Program-made: the position numbers and the translations under genes | Source: Metarhizium brunneum | Taxonomy: Eukaryota > Ascomycota > Sordariomycetes > Hypocreales > Clavicipitaceae | Assembly: GCF_013426205.1 (NCBI RefSeq) | Contig: NC_089424.1 | Location: 4,464,001-4,528,000 of the forward strand | Reading direction: 5' to 3' | Length of the DNA stretch: 64,000 bases | Shown here: positions 21,791 through 33,589 of the stretch, one piece after another | Numbering within the stretch: position 1 is the stretch's first letter | Layout: each line of letters starts with the position of its first letter | Notes under the pieces: model-generated | What the model was told of the DNA's origin: nothing | Database searches by the model: none | The model's input: the letters and a program-made list of their open reading frames with translations, nothing else

Positions 21791-24485
21791 ATGCATAGTA
21801 TTGCCTTTGGTTATGGAAGTGCTTCGAGAGCATTCCGAAAGTGTCGTAAATCTCGCGGCCAGGCACACTTACAGGGAACACGACGCTGCAGAAGATTCGA
21901 TATGGGGCAGAAGGCCGTTGCGAACTTGCAAGTGGTCGCTTGTTCAGCGACCGGTCCGCGGAGGACAGGGAAGTCAAGGGACCAAAGAAGCAAGATCCTC
22001 GTCGACTGCGCGCGGCACACCGACAGACAATGCAGCGCGTGTGACTGGTGTCTCTCCGTCTCTGCATCAATGCCTTGTTCGTACTTTTCGAAATTTTCCA
22101 GAAGCCTTCCCTGATTTCGTGGCCCCGCAGAGGCCAGACAGCCCCCGGCAGAGACGATGAGGGAACCATGAGGTAACCGAATAAGGAAAAGACCGTGACA
22201 AGGAGTCGAAAATGAATTGTTGTTTATGGGTGGAGAGGACTGGAGAGGAGTGTGAGTGGGTTCGATGTGGATGCATATTTCGGAACTGGTGAAAAGGTGA
22301 GAAGCGACTGACCGAGTCTGCGAGGTACCGGACACTATTACACGTAGTAGCAAGGACCTGGGGAGACGAATGATGAAGGGGACAGGATAAGCACCGAATT
22401 GGTGCCGGGCAGGCAGCAAGTCAAATGGATGAAGACTGGCTCACGATGCAGTGGCCGGGGGTGGAATGTACAATGCGAAATAGAGCTGTTCTGGGCCGTA
22501 GGACGGCAGTACGCGCGATGGCTTGATGGCTTGCGGAAATGGAGACGGACCAGGTGTGAGTGGAATGGCTCGAGGCAGATGCATGTTTTCGTCACGGCTG
22601 TGGCGATGTCAGCTGTGGTGGTCAGAATTCAGAGTTTAGAGTGAGTGTAGGTTTCAGATTAGGACGAGGCTTTTGTGTGTGGCTTTGCGTGGCCTTGTGG
22701 CCGGATTGATGGCTAGCCCTCATCGCTGGCGTTCAATGTTGCTCATTGGCATGCAAAGGGAAGGTGCGACGGGCTGGTGGGCGTCATGACGGAGCTCGCC
22801 TGGGCAGTCACCTGATCTGATCTGTCTGGTGCTCTGCTCTGCCCAGGTCTGCCAAGGCCGGACAACCGTGCAGATGCAGCCGCCGAAGAAGCAGCATCGA
22901 ACGATTGCAGTCGAGATGAACAGGCACCGGGACAGCGAGCCCTAGACTCGAGACGGCCAACCTCAAAACCCGAACGGCTGAATCCCTGGCTTGGCTCTGG
23001 CTGTCACCACACAGCCAAGGCCCAAGATGCCCCAGGTGCCGCCCGGCCAAGCAAGGCGGCACTACCCTGGCTTCACCCACCACTCTTCGCAGGCACTGGC
23101 AAACATATCGCGCACCGCACAGTCCGAGGCTTGGATGGGTGCGGCTGGTGGCTTGCGGCTCGCGGCAATCTGTGCCGACTTGGGTGGCGCATGACACAAC
23201 ACGGGCGTTCTGCTTTGGCACATTATCCAGCAATTGATTGGCCATGCCCAGACGGGAGGCAGAAGTTTCTGCTTGGCTGCAGCGCTTGGAGAGCAAGCCA
23301 CCAGTGACACCAACATGTACGGCATGGTAATACCCGACGTCATTTCCCCCATCCGGCATCCGACAACCACAGCCAGTGTCCCGCATTCGGTTGCAAACCT
23401 CTGGGGTTATACAATTGCCTGCGTGTCACCTCATGCTGGACAACAAATTCAGGGCCTCACGGTAATGCTACCCCAGAGGGTCCACGATGCCACGAAACAG
23501 GTCCCTTCATCACGAACCACGAGCTGTCGTACGGGTGGAAACTCGCTGGCGGGTCGTTCGTCTCTTGACACATGGAAACTGACTCAATAAAGGCAGCTCT
23601 CCACCCGAGCCAGCAGCATGAGAACGATGTAACTCGTCGTACAATGGGCAGATGGCCGCCAGATCCAGTCTTTTTCTTCTTCCATGGCGCCCGTTAACCC
23701 GCACAAGTTCCACGCACGGGCAAGGACACGTAGCAGTAGAAACGGACTTGGCCGGGAGCCCTGGCTGGCATTGCATCCTCGTCGCCTCCTCTCCTTGGTT
23801 GCTCCGTTATCTGCCAAAGGGGCCAGGACTCCGTCGATGACGATGATTTACACATAATTGGACTCGGAGCAACACATTGCGACCCACCCCATTACCCTCA
23901 CAAAATTCGTCTTTCGTCCATTTGAGGGCCGCCCCAAGGGCAAGGAAAGCAAAGCCTGGCGCTGACAACCCCAACCAAGACTAATCCCGCATCGGCATGC
24001 TGTGCTTCGCGATGCACCGATGCCTTCCTCTACTTCTGGCCGGGCGAATCTAAAACGAAAACAACGTTTGCGGGGAGCCGTCAGTGGGCATCTGGGGTAC
24101 TGCGGCATTCCGTCGAGTACATACAAGCTTCAGAGGGCGACGACGGCAGCCAGGCACGATAGAGTTTTCCTCTTATCTCTTATCTTGCAAAGGATGACGG
24201 TCTGGATCTCGGTCCCATTTCAATGACCCCATAGCGACAATGGAATGGAGATGAAGAGCCATGAAATGCCGCTGCTTCGGCGACAAGGACAGTCAGATGC
24301 TGGCCCGGACCCTGCGCGTTTTTGTTGCGAACACGCGACAACACAGTACGATGCGCTACGGTACAATACTATACAATACAATACAGGCAAGCGCATCTTC
24401 AAGCCCGAGCGTCAACTGGGCTTTCTTTGCCTGGTGCAGGCTCTTGTGCTGCTTCCGCCAGACGCATCACCGGCATCCACACTCA

Positions 24486-24530
24486 CATCCGCATCCGCAT
24501 CCACATCCACATCCGCATCCACATCCTCAT
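24486..24530. repeat. CATCCR hexamer microsatellite
   Basis: Seven consecutive hexamers of the form CATCC followed by G, A or T. A simple tandem repeat, with no sign that it is coding. Confidence 0.8.
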
Positions 24531-25575
24531 TTTCTACGCTCGCCCCGCCGCCTTGCCGTTTAGGGCCTTTGTCTCTGATTCTAGTCCAATGTCTTGACTC
24601 TCCGGTCTGTTCGTAGCTCGGAGTACGGAGTAGGAGTAGTGCTACTTGACTACTACTAAGTAGTAGTACTACTAGGACTTCCCGGGCCACGGGGTGCTGG
24701 TCTCAAGTGCCTGGTCTCAAATGGCCCTGGTGTTTGTTACCTGCCGGCCAACTTTGCCTCTCCGGGTCCGGATGGCCTCGTTCATATTGCCACGCTTGGT
24801 GACACCAGTTCACCCGCAGGCTCGGCCATGCCTTGTCCATCGCTGTTGCGCCATCTGCCGACTTGCCTGGTCGCCATCTCCTCCCCTCCTGGGTCGCCTC
24901 AGCTTTTGCATGGCCGCGCATATCCCATTGCTTCTAAACTTCACCACACTCTCCTCGACCTAGCCGACTAGGCCAATTTTACTTCCTCCTACCACCCTAG
25001 CCGCCCCCCTTCCTTTCTTGCATCCTGATCCCGGCTGCTGCAAGCCCCAAACCCGTCTACAACCCTTGTCTCTCGTCGTCGTGTATCGTTATCTGCCGCG
25101 GAGTAGCGAAACCCTTTGCGCCTACATACTACGTCTCTTCGTCCAACTAGGCTTGTCAGATGCAAGTTGACAAGCTCCATCTCCTCCACACGATCAGCAC
25201 TGATTCACACCGGTCCTCTCTCGCGGCTCATTGTTCCTCTTGTCTGGCCACTTCCTTTTAACCTCGCTCGTCCCCTCTTGGCACTTTCCCCCATTTTTCT
25301 CTTCCCATCCCACAACCCTCCTTCTCTATTTTCTTCTTCTGGTTTCCCTCAATCCTTTACCTCTGCCGCTTCGGTTGACCACAGGAGTCAGCATTGATTG
25401 ACTGCGCCAGACCAAGTTGGCCAGAGCAGCCTTCAGCCGGCGCCCGTGTTTGACATCGTCCTCGCCAGCCGTCGACGACCCCTTGGGTATTTTTAAATAT
25501 CCCCATCCCTGGTCGGACACATTTTATACGCATCATATATACGGTCCCCAAGACACGCCAGCAGCTACCTTGACC

Positions 25576-27111
25576 ATGTCGGACCCTGTCGTGCGCGACC
25601 ACGCTTTCTCCGAGCACGTCAAGAAGGAGAAGGATTCTTCCAGCTCCGATCACACCCCTTCAGATAATGTCCTCAGTGGTCCCATCGAGGGCGAGGTGAC
25701 GGATTTCGAGGAGAGACGCACCGATCTAGAGAAGCAAAAGACTGCCGAGGGCAACGCACACTTTAACCGTCTGGGATGGAAACGTCTAACGGTTGTTCTC
25801 ATTGTTGAGGCCATTGCTCTCGGGGCTCTGAGTTTGCCCGCGGCTTTTGCCTCTCTCGGCATGGTTGCCGGTGTTATATGCTGTGTTGGTCTCGGTCTCA
25901 TCGCCATCTACACGTCTGATATCGTCGGACAGGTCAAAATTGCGTACCCGGAAGTTGCCCATTATGCAGACGCTGGACGGCTGCTAGCTGGTCGCCTTGG
26001 ATACGAAGTTGTCGGGGCCATGTTCGTTTTGCAGTTGACTTTCCTTGTCGGATCTCACTGTTTGACGGGCACCATCGCTTTTCTCAACATAACAGAAAAC
26101 GGAGCTTGCTCAGTCGTCTTTGGCGTCGTCTCGGCTATCCTCCTGCTTCTGCTTGCCATTCCCCCTTCGTTTGCCGAGGTGGCCATCCTGGGCTACGTCG
26201 ATTTCGTTTCGATCCTGGTGGCCATTGGTATCACAATTATCGCTACAGGTGTTAGGGCTGGCCAGGCAGAGGGTGGCCTGTCCGCCGTTGGCTGGTCAGC
26301 TTGGCCCAAGGAGGGACTCACTTTTGCCGAAGGATTTATCGCCATTACCAATATCTGCTTCGCGTACAGTTTCTCCATGTGCCAGTTCTCCTTTATGGAT
26401 GAAATGCACACCCCCACCGACTATCCCAAGTCTATCTGGGCGCTTGGTCTTATTGAGATCTTCATTTACACTCTCACTGGTGCTCTCGTGTACTCGTTTG
26501 TCGGTGTTGATGTCAAGTCCCCGTCACTGCTCTCTGCTGGTCATACTGTTTCCAAGATTGCATTTGGGGTTGCCTTGCCCGTCATCTTTATCTCTGGATC
26601 GATTAATACAACTGTTATTGGCCGATATATCCACGGACGAATTTACAAGGATTCGATTACCCGATTTATCAACACCCCCAAGGGTTGGGCGACCTGGTTT
26701 GCTGTTATTAGCGCCATTACTGTCGCCGCCTTCATCATTGCTGAGGTGATCCCCTTCTTCAATGATCTGCTGTCGATTTCCTCGTCCCTATTCATCTCTG
26801 GCTTCACATTTTACCTGCCTGCATGGATGTGGTTCAAGCTCCTCAAAAAGGGGAGTTGGCACTCCCGAGAAAACCTGCTGCGATCGATTGCCAATGCAGC
26901 CTGCTTCGTTATTGGCATTGTGGTTTTGGTGTGCGGCACCTATGCCAGTGTTGACGACATTGTACGTTACCCGCCTGGTCTTGTCTTGTTTCGTTGTCCC
27001 TTTTGCGTGTCTGAACATGTATGAAGCCCTGATGCTAACCATGTCCATTAGATACTGTCATTCCAGACTGGCAGAACCAGAGGCGTCTTTACGTGCGCAC
27101 CGATTGCATAA
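25576..27111 (+). CDS. Neutral amino-acid permease, Mtr-like (AAAP family)
   Basis: Proton-coupled plasma-membrane amino-acid transporter of the Aa_trans/AAAP family, closest in style to the Neurospora Mtr neutral amino-acid permease. Exons 25576-26961 and 27052-27111 give 481 aa; the second exon adds only 19 residues. About 70 hydrophilic residues precede the first helix (LTVVLIVEAIALGALSLPAAFASLG), and roughly eleven hydrophobic segments follow. The inter-helix motif EMHTPTDYPKS is typical of the family. The start is the only ATG in frame before the first helix; upstream in-frame sequence lacks ATG. It sits beside the carbohydrate cluster, but its family does not by itself link it to that function. 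The leader is long and pyrimidine-rich. Confidence 0.88.
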
Positions 27112-27582
27112 ATGAAAGCGATGAATTTTTGTCTTTTTTCATGTTACTGAAGTGGACGATGGATTCAATGGCTGTACTATTCACAGCAGGCTCATTCACA
27201 AAGCGTGGGCGTAGCTAAAGCGGACCCGCCAATGATTAGGCTGAAGCAGTGAAGGTACAGCATGGTTGTTACATGGCCCAAGTTTAGGCTCGATAGAGTA
27301 TATGACGTGAAGCTGAATTGATACCATTGATACCATGAATGCCAGGAGGACATTTGAGTGTTTGATGTCTGGTGCCATTGCGGTATTGTCCTGTGCATGC
27401 ATGCACCTGTGTGCCTAAGCAGGTCTTGAGCAACCACTTGCGCAGGCCCTAATTTCAGCTAGGCAGAAATGATTGCTGAATCAATCCAACGATGTGGTTG
27501 CCCCCTGAGCAGATGTACGTTTGCCCAAGAAGGTCACCAACCCTTCATTTCCCCTTGTCCTGCCAACCCATGAACGACCCCA
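27112..27582. other. Convergent intergenic region
   Basis: About 470 bp between two converging genes (permease and sugar-acid dehydratase). No gene is seen; it presumably holds both terminators. Confidence 0.5.
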
Positions 27583-28912
27583 TCACCACTCCCTCAACTC
27601 ACCACCCGGGCCAACAAAGCCAGGACTCACCCACGCCTCGGCACCTTTGCTAGCCTCCCGGACCAGATGCTCATTGACACGAATGCCCAGCCCCGGCCCG
27701 TCCATCAGCTCCACATAGCCGTCCTTGACGTCCCAAATGTGCGGGTTCGTGATGTAGCTCAGCAAGTCGTAGCCGGCGACATTGTAGTGTATGCCCAGGC
27801 TCATCTCCTGGATGGCAAAGTTGGGCGTGGCGGCAGCGACCTGCAGGCACGCGGCGAGGGCGACGGGCCCGAGCGGGCAGTGCGGCGCGATGGGGACGTC
27901 GTAGGCCTCGGCCATGGCGGCGATGCGGCGAAGCTCCGAGATGCCGCCGACGTGGCAGACGTCGGGCTGCAGGACGTCTACGCACGACGCCTCGAGGAAG
28001 GGCTTCGCGTCCCAGCGGCTGTGGAGGCGCTCGCCGAGGGCGACGGGCACGGCGGCCTGGCCCGCGAGCTGGCGGACGGCCTCGATGTGCTCCGGGAGCA
28101 GGGGCTCCTCGATGAAGAGCGGCTGCAGGGGCGCCAGCAGCGCCGCGAGCTGCTTCGCCATGGGGCGGTGCAGCCGGCCGTGGAAGTCGACGCCGACGTC
28201 GAGGCCCTGCGCCTTGACGGCCTGCACGCGCTCCACGCAGCTCGCCAGCCGGGCGGGCGAGTCGAGCCAGCCCATGTCCGAGGTGGCGTTCATCTTGACC
28301 GCCGTGAAGCCCTGGGCCTTGCGGGCGAGGCTGCGGGTTTTTTTGTCAGGACTCGGCGCCGAGTGTTGACGCCTCTGGATGGGATGGGGGGGTGCTTACG
28401 CGGCTTGCTCGACGTCGGACGGCCGGTCGCCGCCTATCCAGGCGTATACTTTTAGCTTGGAGCGCAGCTTGCCCCCGAGGAGCTGGTAGATGGGGACATT
28501 GAGCTTGCGGGCTGCGGGTGCGGAGGGTTAGTGGTGTAGATGGCGGGAGTATGTCTTGTCTGGAGTCGTGCCTTTTAGATCCCAGAGGGCAATGTCCAGG
28601 CCGGACAGGGCGCTCATCAGCACGGGGCCGCCGCGGTAGAAGGACTTGCGCCATGACATTTGCCATATTTGCTCAATGTCGCTGGCTGGGAGGTTAGTTT
28701 TGCGTGAGATGGACGGGCGCGGGATGGATGGCGTACTCTGCCTCGAGGCCGGTGTATTGCTCGCGCCATGCGTCGAGGCATCCTTCCACGGCCTGCGTGT
28801 GGCCCTCGAGGGAGGCCTCGCCCCAGCCGGTGTTGTTGTCTTGGTCGGTGATTTTGACAAAGAGCCATCGTGGGGGCACGCGGAAATACTCAATCTTGGC
28901 TATTTTGCCCAT
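27583..28912 (-). CDS. Sugar-acid dehydratase, DgoD-like (enolase superfamily)
   Basis: Mandelate-racemase/muconate-lactonizing family dehydratase resembling bacterial D-galactonate dehydratase; these enzymes turn an aldonate into its 2-keto-3-deoxy acid. Exons 28912-28737, 28681-28572, 28511-28400 and 28330-27583 give 381 aa, the DgoD length. Intron 2 (28512-28571) begins with GC rather than GT; no nearby GT keeps the frame. Conserved blocks: [15 protein letters not shown] at the start, [23 protein letters not shown], then the barrel motifs DFHGR (metal Asp and catalytic His), FIEEP (metal Glu), GERLHSRWD (metal Glu) and PHCPLGP (catalytic His), in the order known for DgoD. The start ATG at 28912 ([10 protein letters not shown]) matches the family; the longer frame upstream is leader. 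Substrate is inferred and could be another aldonate such as rhamnonate or L-galactonate. Confidence 0.88.
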
Positions 28913-29251
28913 CCTTGGTGTTGGGTGCGTGGTGTGGTTGGTGATGGCCGAGGGTCGCGAGATGGTTCGTTTTGGGTTGTAAGTGATTATCAATTGACTT
29001 GATCGGTGTTCCCCCGCTCCGGCACCGGATGAGCGTGGGGGTACATGCTCCGTACATGGTTGCGAGTATTGGCATGGGGTGGTGTGATGTGGTTTGCTGG
29101 ATAGAGCCGAGATGGTTGTCTTGCGGCGCGGATCCACGGCATACGACGCTGGGCAGTCGGAAGAAGCCATCTCATTTACTCAGACGGCCCGAGTCCTTGG
29201 AGATATGTCTAGTACTACGACTACACAGTCTCTGTGCCATCACCATTCCCC
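28913..29251. other. Promoter of the sugar-acid dehydratase
   Basis: About 340 bp between the dehydratase start and the stop of the upstream regulator gene on the same strand. It contains an imperfect inverted repeat around 29041-29058 (TACATG, then CTC, then CGTACATG). No gene is seen. Confidence 0.45.
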
Positions 29252-31238
29252 TCACGGAAGAGAGACAGTTCCCTCGAGCAACGCCCCCACAACCCTGTCC
29301 AGCAAGGCATGGCCCATCTTGAAGCAGGGACTCTGAATCGTCTCGTTTGCCCACAGCTCCGTACACGCCTGCAACGTCTCGAGGATGGTTTGCCTGGGCG
29401 GGATGGCGAAGCCCGACGCCAGGGGCGCGTCTTTCCTCAGCAAGTGAATCGTCGCCGTCATGCCCGCCGCAAACACGTCCAGCATGTAGAGGCGGACCAG
29501 CAAATCCGCACCCCGGGGCGCCTTGTCCTGGTCGTAGAGGTCGCGCTGATGGACAAGCAGCGCAAGGCTGCACTCGAGCGAGGCCCAGTACGACACGGGA
29601 TACTTGCTGGGCGCGTCGACGTCGAGCGCGTGGCGGCGATGGAGCACGAGCAGAACGCGGCGGAAGAACATGTCGAGCGTCATGCGCAGCGTGCGAGGCC
29701 CCTGGACGCGATCGAGTATGCTCATGCATTGCCGGACCTGGCTGCTGTACTCGAGGATTTCCGCGTACGAGGGCAGGTTCGTGTCTGCGTTGACGCGCGA
29801 GATGATCTTGATGATGGTCGGGCCGGACGTGTGTATGACGCTGTGCCATGCCAGCGCCGCCGTGTCCAGAGGCCCAAGGTCCGACGCCAGGTCGTGCGAG
29901 GCAATGACATCGGTGGATAGGCACGATGGCATGCCCGAGATCATGGCGACCTGGATGTTGAAATACAGCAGCGTGGTCCAGATGACCCTGCCCGCCTCCC
30001 AGTCCGCGTACTCGACCGGCGGCGACGGGTACGTTGGGGGATGTCGTCGGTGAAAGCCCAGGCATATCGCCTGCCGGACCACAAACCCCAGCAGATTCCA
30101 GCAGGCGTCAAACGACCAGCACGTCGCGTTTGTCGTCAGCTTGGCCAGCACCATGAGGCACATGGTCCGCATGATGGATATGTTGGGCCTCAGCATAAAC
30201 GGCGTCTTGGCAAGGCACGCCTCTGCCGCCATGCACAGCTCCACGGTCGGCGCCGTCTTTCCCGTGACGACCAGCTGGCCCAGGGCGAGGACCATGAGGA
30301 ACTGGCTGAGCCAGGCGGCATCTGGGCACCGAGGGTCGTCCCAGTACGCAGAGACGCGGGCCCGGAACTCGTCCGTGTCGATGATGGGGTGCACCATCTG
30401 GTACAGGTCCAGGTATCCCTCGACGAAGGCGTCGCAGTCCCCGCGGTGCGAGCCGATCAGAGTCCGCACCTTTTGGATACAGGCGAACGGGGAGGCGCGG
30501 GGACTGTTGAAGGGAAAGTTGTCGGGCAGCATGACGCCACCTGTAGCGCTGAGGTTGCGAAGAATGGCGTCTTCGGTTGCGAGGACAGGCAGAGACTCGA
30601 GTTGGGCGACACACCCGAGCTGCAAGACGAGTCAGGTCTGGTGATTTGCGGAAAGGGAACAAGACGCTGGGCGCGAGACAACTTGCCTTGGAAAGCAAAC
30701 TCCGCCAATGGCTCAACCCCCTATGGGGCGAATGCCACGTCGCGAGCGCAACTTGAGGATCCTCCTCGGTCAGGACGTAGGGCAACGCAGCCTCACCGCT
30801 CGGCTCTACCCTGTGCGTGTACTCGCATTGTCGACCCCAGCCGGAGAGACGACAGCGTGTGCAGGGTTCCTTTTTGTCGCATTTGATCTTGAGACGGTGG
30901 CAGCGGACGCAGGACAGACAAGCCCGGCGGCGTTTCTTGCGCTTGGCCGGGATGCCGCGTCCGCCGCCGGGACTTGGATGTGCGGGCTCTGGCTCAACCC
31001 GGCGTCCGTGAGGCTCCTCCGGCACGAGCGACGGACTAGATGGGAGGGAGAGGAACAGGTCTTGCGATTCGGTGCTGGCCGAGGGCGTCGATGGCGGAGG
31101 AGAGACGGAGGCGCATGGTTGCTGCGAGAATGAGCAGCTCGCCTTGGAGGAGGCGCATCGTGAACAACGGGGCGAGACACGGTCACAGCGGACTTTTTGC
31201 TGCCGGCAGCGGGTGCATGACTTGGCCTGGCGAGACAT
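29252..31238 (-). CDS. Zn2Cys6 transcription factor with two zinc clusters
   Basis: Nuclear fungal regulator. Exons 31238-30687 and 30619-29252 give 639 aa. The intron (30620-30686) starts with GCAAGT, a classic GC-AG donor, and joins in phase 0. The N-terminus holds two complete binuclear zinc clusters: C8, C11, C18, C25, C28, C35, and then C110, C113, C120, C126, C129, C138, separated by a Pro/Ser-rich and basic linker (KRKKRRR at about 100-105, a likely nuclear signal). The C-terminal 450 residues match the fungal-specific transcription-factor domain (for example VHPIIDTDEFRARV and the helix around RQAICLGFHRR). It lies directly upstream of the dehydratase on the same strand, so it is a candidate regulator of that gene and the neighbouring hydrolases; this is inference. 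Confidence 0.88.
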
Positions 31239-33320
31239 GTGATTTGGTATTGTAGATTGCTCGCGGGCGTTTTATGTGGCCTTGACTTGATGGGACCTTG
31301 GTGAGGCCGAAGTCGGGACGATGGCGATGGAGGAAGACGTTGGTGGCTGCGAGGGTGCTCTCGGAGTCGGTTCCAACCGGCGTTTGTAGACAGGATGCAG
31401 TAGGCTTCTAGAGGCAATGCAAAGTCTTGCTATTCTGAGCTGCATCGTAAATATTTTGAATGGCCAAGTTGGGTGGTGGATGAGATGATGACGATGGATG
31501 GCGCTGCCAGAAAAGAAAGTTGGTGGGGCAAGTTGGAAGTTGTTCCTCAACACCCGCTTACGGCCGATCCGAGTCGGCGTCCGGCCCAATATTGATACTG
31601 CTCAGGGTTAGGGTTAAACTGCCAGTACCTGCAAACCAGTGAGGAGAGGAAATTGGACAAAATGGAGGATAAGAGGAATAATATGTTGGACAATTTTAGG
31701 AAAGAGAAGAGCGAGGAGAAGCTGCTGAGAAGGATTTGCCTGTTGACGACTACAAATGCCGACCAAGTTTCTTTCCTTGGGTAAAATTGGGCGGCATCGT
31801 GAGATCTCACCAACGCCATCAAATCCGCCATTATTCAATTGACTCGTTGGGCCGGGCCCAACAGGTCACCCCAAAACGCCTCCCCTCCAATTTGTAATTG
31901 AAAAACGGTCCTAGGGAGGTATACAAAGTTTTGCGGGACGACTCCCAAGGCGTGGCATACGATGAATGAAGAGGACACAATTTGTAGTTGCGGCATACAC
32001 GACACATGCCATCTTCCATGCGCAATTGGTTCTCCATCACGCTGAGCTCGGGATAACGTAATGCGTGCAATTGCAACGGCGATATAAGCCTGCCGTGAAC
32101 TACTACCGATCCATCTATAATTATGACATGCCTACTCGGCGGCCAGGTAGGGTTTAACAAGTTGGCTTGACTCAACACCACGAGGTCAAAATGACGATAC
32201 AACATCAACACGTGTATGACAGTCGATCTATGCATCATATCTAACATTGCTCCCCATGTGGAAGTACGACTTGACAACTCGACACTGCGTGAAACAGCGC
32301 TCCAACATTTACACCATTTGTCAAGTCCTTCGGCGAACCATACATGTCCATACAATGGCCACCCCAGTCTCACGAGTCAAGTCACAGCCCACAATCTCCA
32401 CATAACCACACCTTGAACCCAATCTAGTTATTACTCGAGCAAGGGGGGGCCTGGGCCTGCCTTGCTCAGCACCAGTCGTCTCTTGAACTCTGAATAAGAA
32501 TGAGGTGCTGTTCCGCGGGCATCATTGCCTAGATTGCGACGCCCAGGTATTGCAAGTCACGAGCCCACGAGGCCAGGGGAAACACTCTCGCCGACAGGCA
32601 GCTTTGCCTTTCTTGCCTTGATCTAGAAGCTGTCAATGGGGGTGTTTGATGGCGCAACGGGGAATCGGACCGTCTCGGTGGCGGCAGCCACTGCAGATTT
32701 GGTCAAGTGCTTCAATGCTGTTGGTGAGATGCAGCCGCGGTCAATTGCCGATGGCGACACCACGGTCCACGGAGGAGGGATACCGAGACGCCTTTTTCAC
32801 GGGGTCCATTTGCCGATGTGTAGGATCAATTGATGATACATGGCAGCTGAGGCAAAAGCCCGGCATGAGCTCGGAAGCTTGTACTCCGTAGGTATGTATT
32901 GAGGCAAGGATCAATTGATTACATCTCGCGGTTCCATGCCCGGACACAAAGCATGAATAATGGCTTTCAAATCCAGGGTACGGGTCATGTGCCTTGGGGC
33001 CAAACTCGCGCATAACACGACGCAAATTGTTCAACGACTAGTCTGGTCTAGGCGATGCTCGTACTCCGTCGGAGCCTGGGCCACGGCCATGCAAGATTGG
33101 ATGCGGAAATACCGTCCTTCTCTTCGCTGTTGCCATGAGTCCTCATCCCTGCCTTCTTCTCCAACCAAGTTGCGGGGACCCAGCATCTTCATACGGGGTG
33201 GCGCGCAACACCACACGCGCACGAGAGGCGGCTGCCCTCGTCTGCCCTCGTCTGCCCACGCTCCTCCACAATGTGGTCCGTTGTTTTATAACAAGGCGGA
33301 GAAAAGGAGGGGAAGAAACG

Positions 33321-33332
33321 GCGGTCGACCGC
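33321..33332. promoter_or_regulatory. Candidate Zn2Cys6 site, CGG(N4)CCG palindrome
   Basis: GCGGTCGACCGC is a perfect palindrome with everted CGG half-sites four bases apart, the usual form of a dimeric Zn2Cys6 binding site. It lies about 260 bp upstream of the permease ATG in a gene block that encodes two such regulators. Binding is inferred. Confidence 0.4.
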
Positions 33333-33472
33333 ACGACTCTGGTTGTTCCGGGGAAAAGAGTGTGGAGAAGCGCCATCATGTGGTGTTTTGGCAATTTTTT
33401 CCTTTTCATGTATGGCCTTGGCCCCCTTGCTTTCGGTACCGTCATGGACGACCAGTGGCAGCACGAACAGCA

Positions 33473-33480
33473 TATATAAA
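33473..33480 (+). promoter_or_regulatory. TATA box of the first permease gene
   Basis: TATATAAA lies 110 bp upstream of the ATG at 33590, followed by a pyrimidine-rich leader that includes a C-run just before the start. Assigned by sequence and position. Confidence 0.55.
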
Positions 33481-33589
33481 CCTCTTTAGACTTTAAATTT
33501 TCTTCGTCGGGTTCCGAGCTGTACTGTTTTCCCTTCTGCCCCGGCTCGCCCTACTTCTCTCCCCTTCCCCCCCCCCAAGCAGCCAAACC

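Larger units (their letters stand above)
17248..25575. other. 8.3 kb without a recognisable gene
   Basis: The longest gap in the window. All frames are short and none resembles a family I know; one doubtful 82-aa ORF (18316) is listed separately. The stretch contains a 25-bp palindrome (21766-21790), a CATCCR hexamer microsatellite (24486-24530), a cluster of GTAGTA/TACTAC inverted repeats (24619-24680) and, from about 24900, pyrimidine-rich sequence that is probably the leader and promoter of the Mtr-like permease. No transposase or reverse-transcriptase motif is seen. It could hold long non-coding transcripts or eroded sequence. Confidence 0.5.
31239..33589. other. Promoter-rich intergenic region, no gene
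   Basis: About 2.35 kb between the divergent regulator and permease genes. It contains a telomere-like AGGGTTAGGGTTAA at 31604-31617, TACTCCGTA-type motifs at 32881-32890 and 33060-33069, the 12-bp palindrome GCGGTCGACCGC at 33321-33332 and a TATA box at 33473-33480. No ORF resembles a known family. Confidence 0.5.

Noticed and set aside
24486..24530. Regular short repeats as a possible CRISPR-like array
   Set aside because: A plain hexamer microsatellite without spacers, in a eukaryotic genome.
27667..28455. 262-aa plus-strand frame
   Set aside because: Antisense of the dehydratase in GC-rich sequence; the composition (Ala, Gly, Arg, Val) is that of a shadow frame.
29172..30886. Several 150-300 aa frames on both strands
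   Set aside because: Overlap the regulator gene, whose zinc-cluster and regulatory-domain motifs are in another frame.
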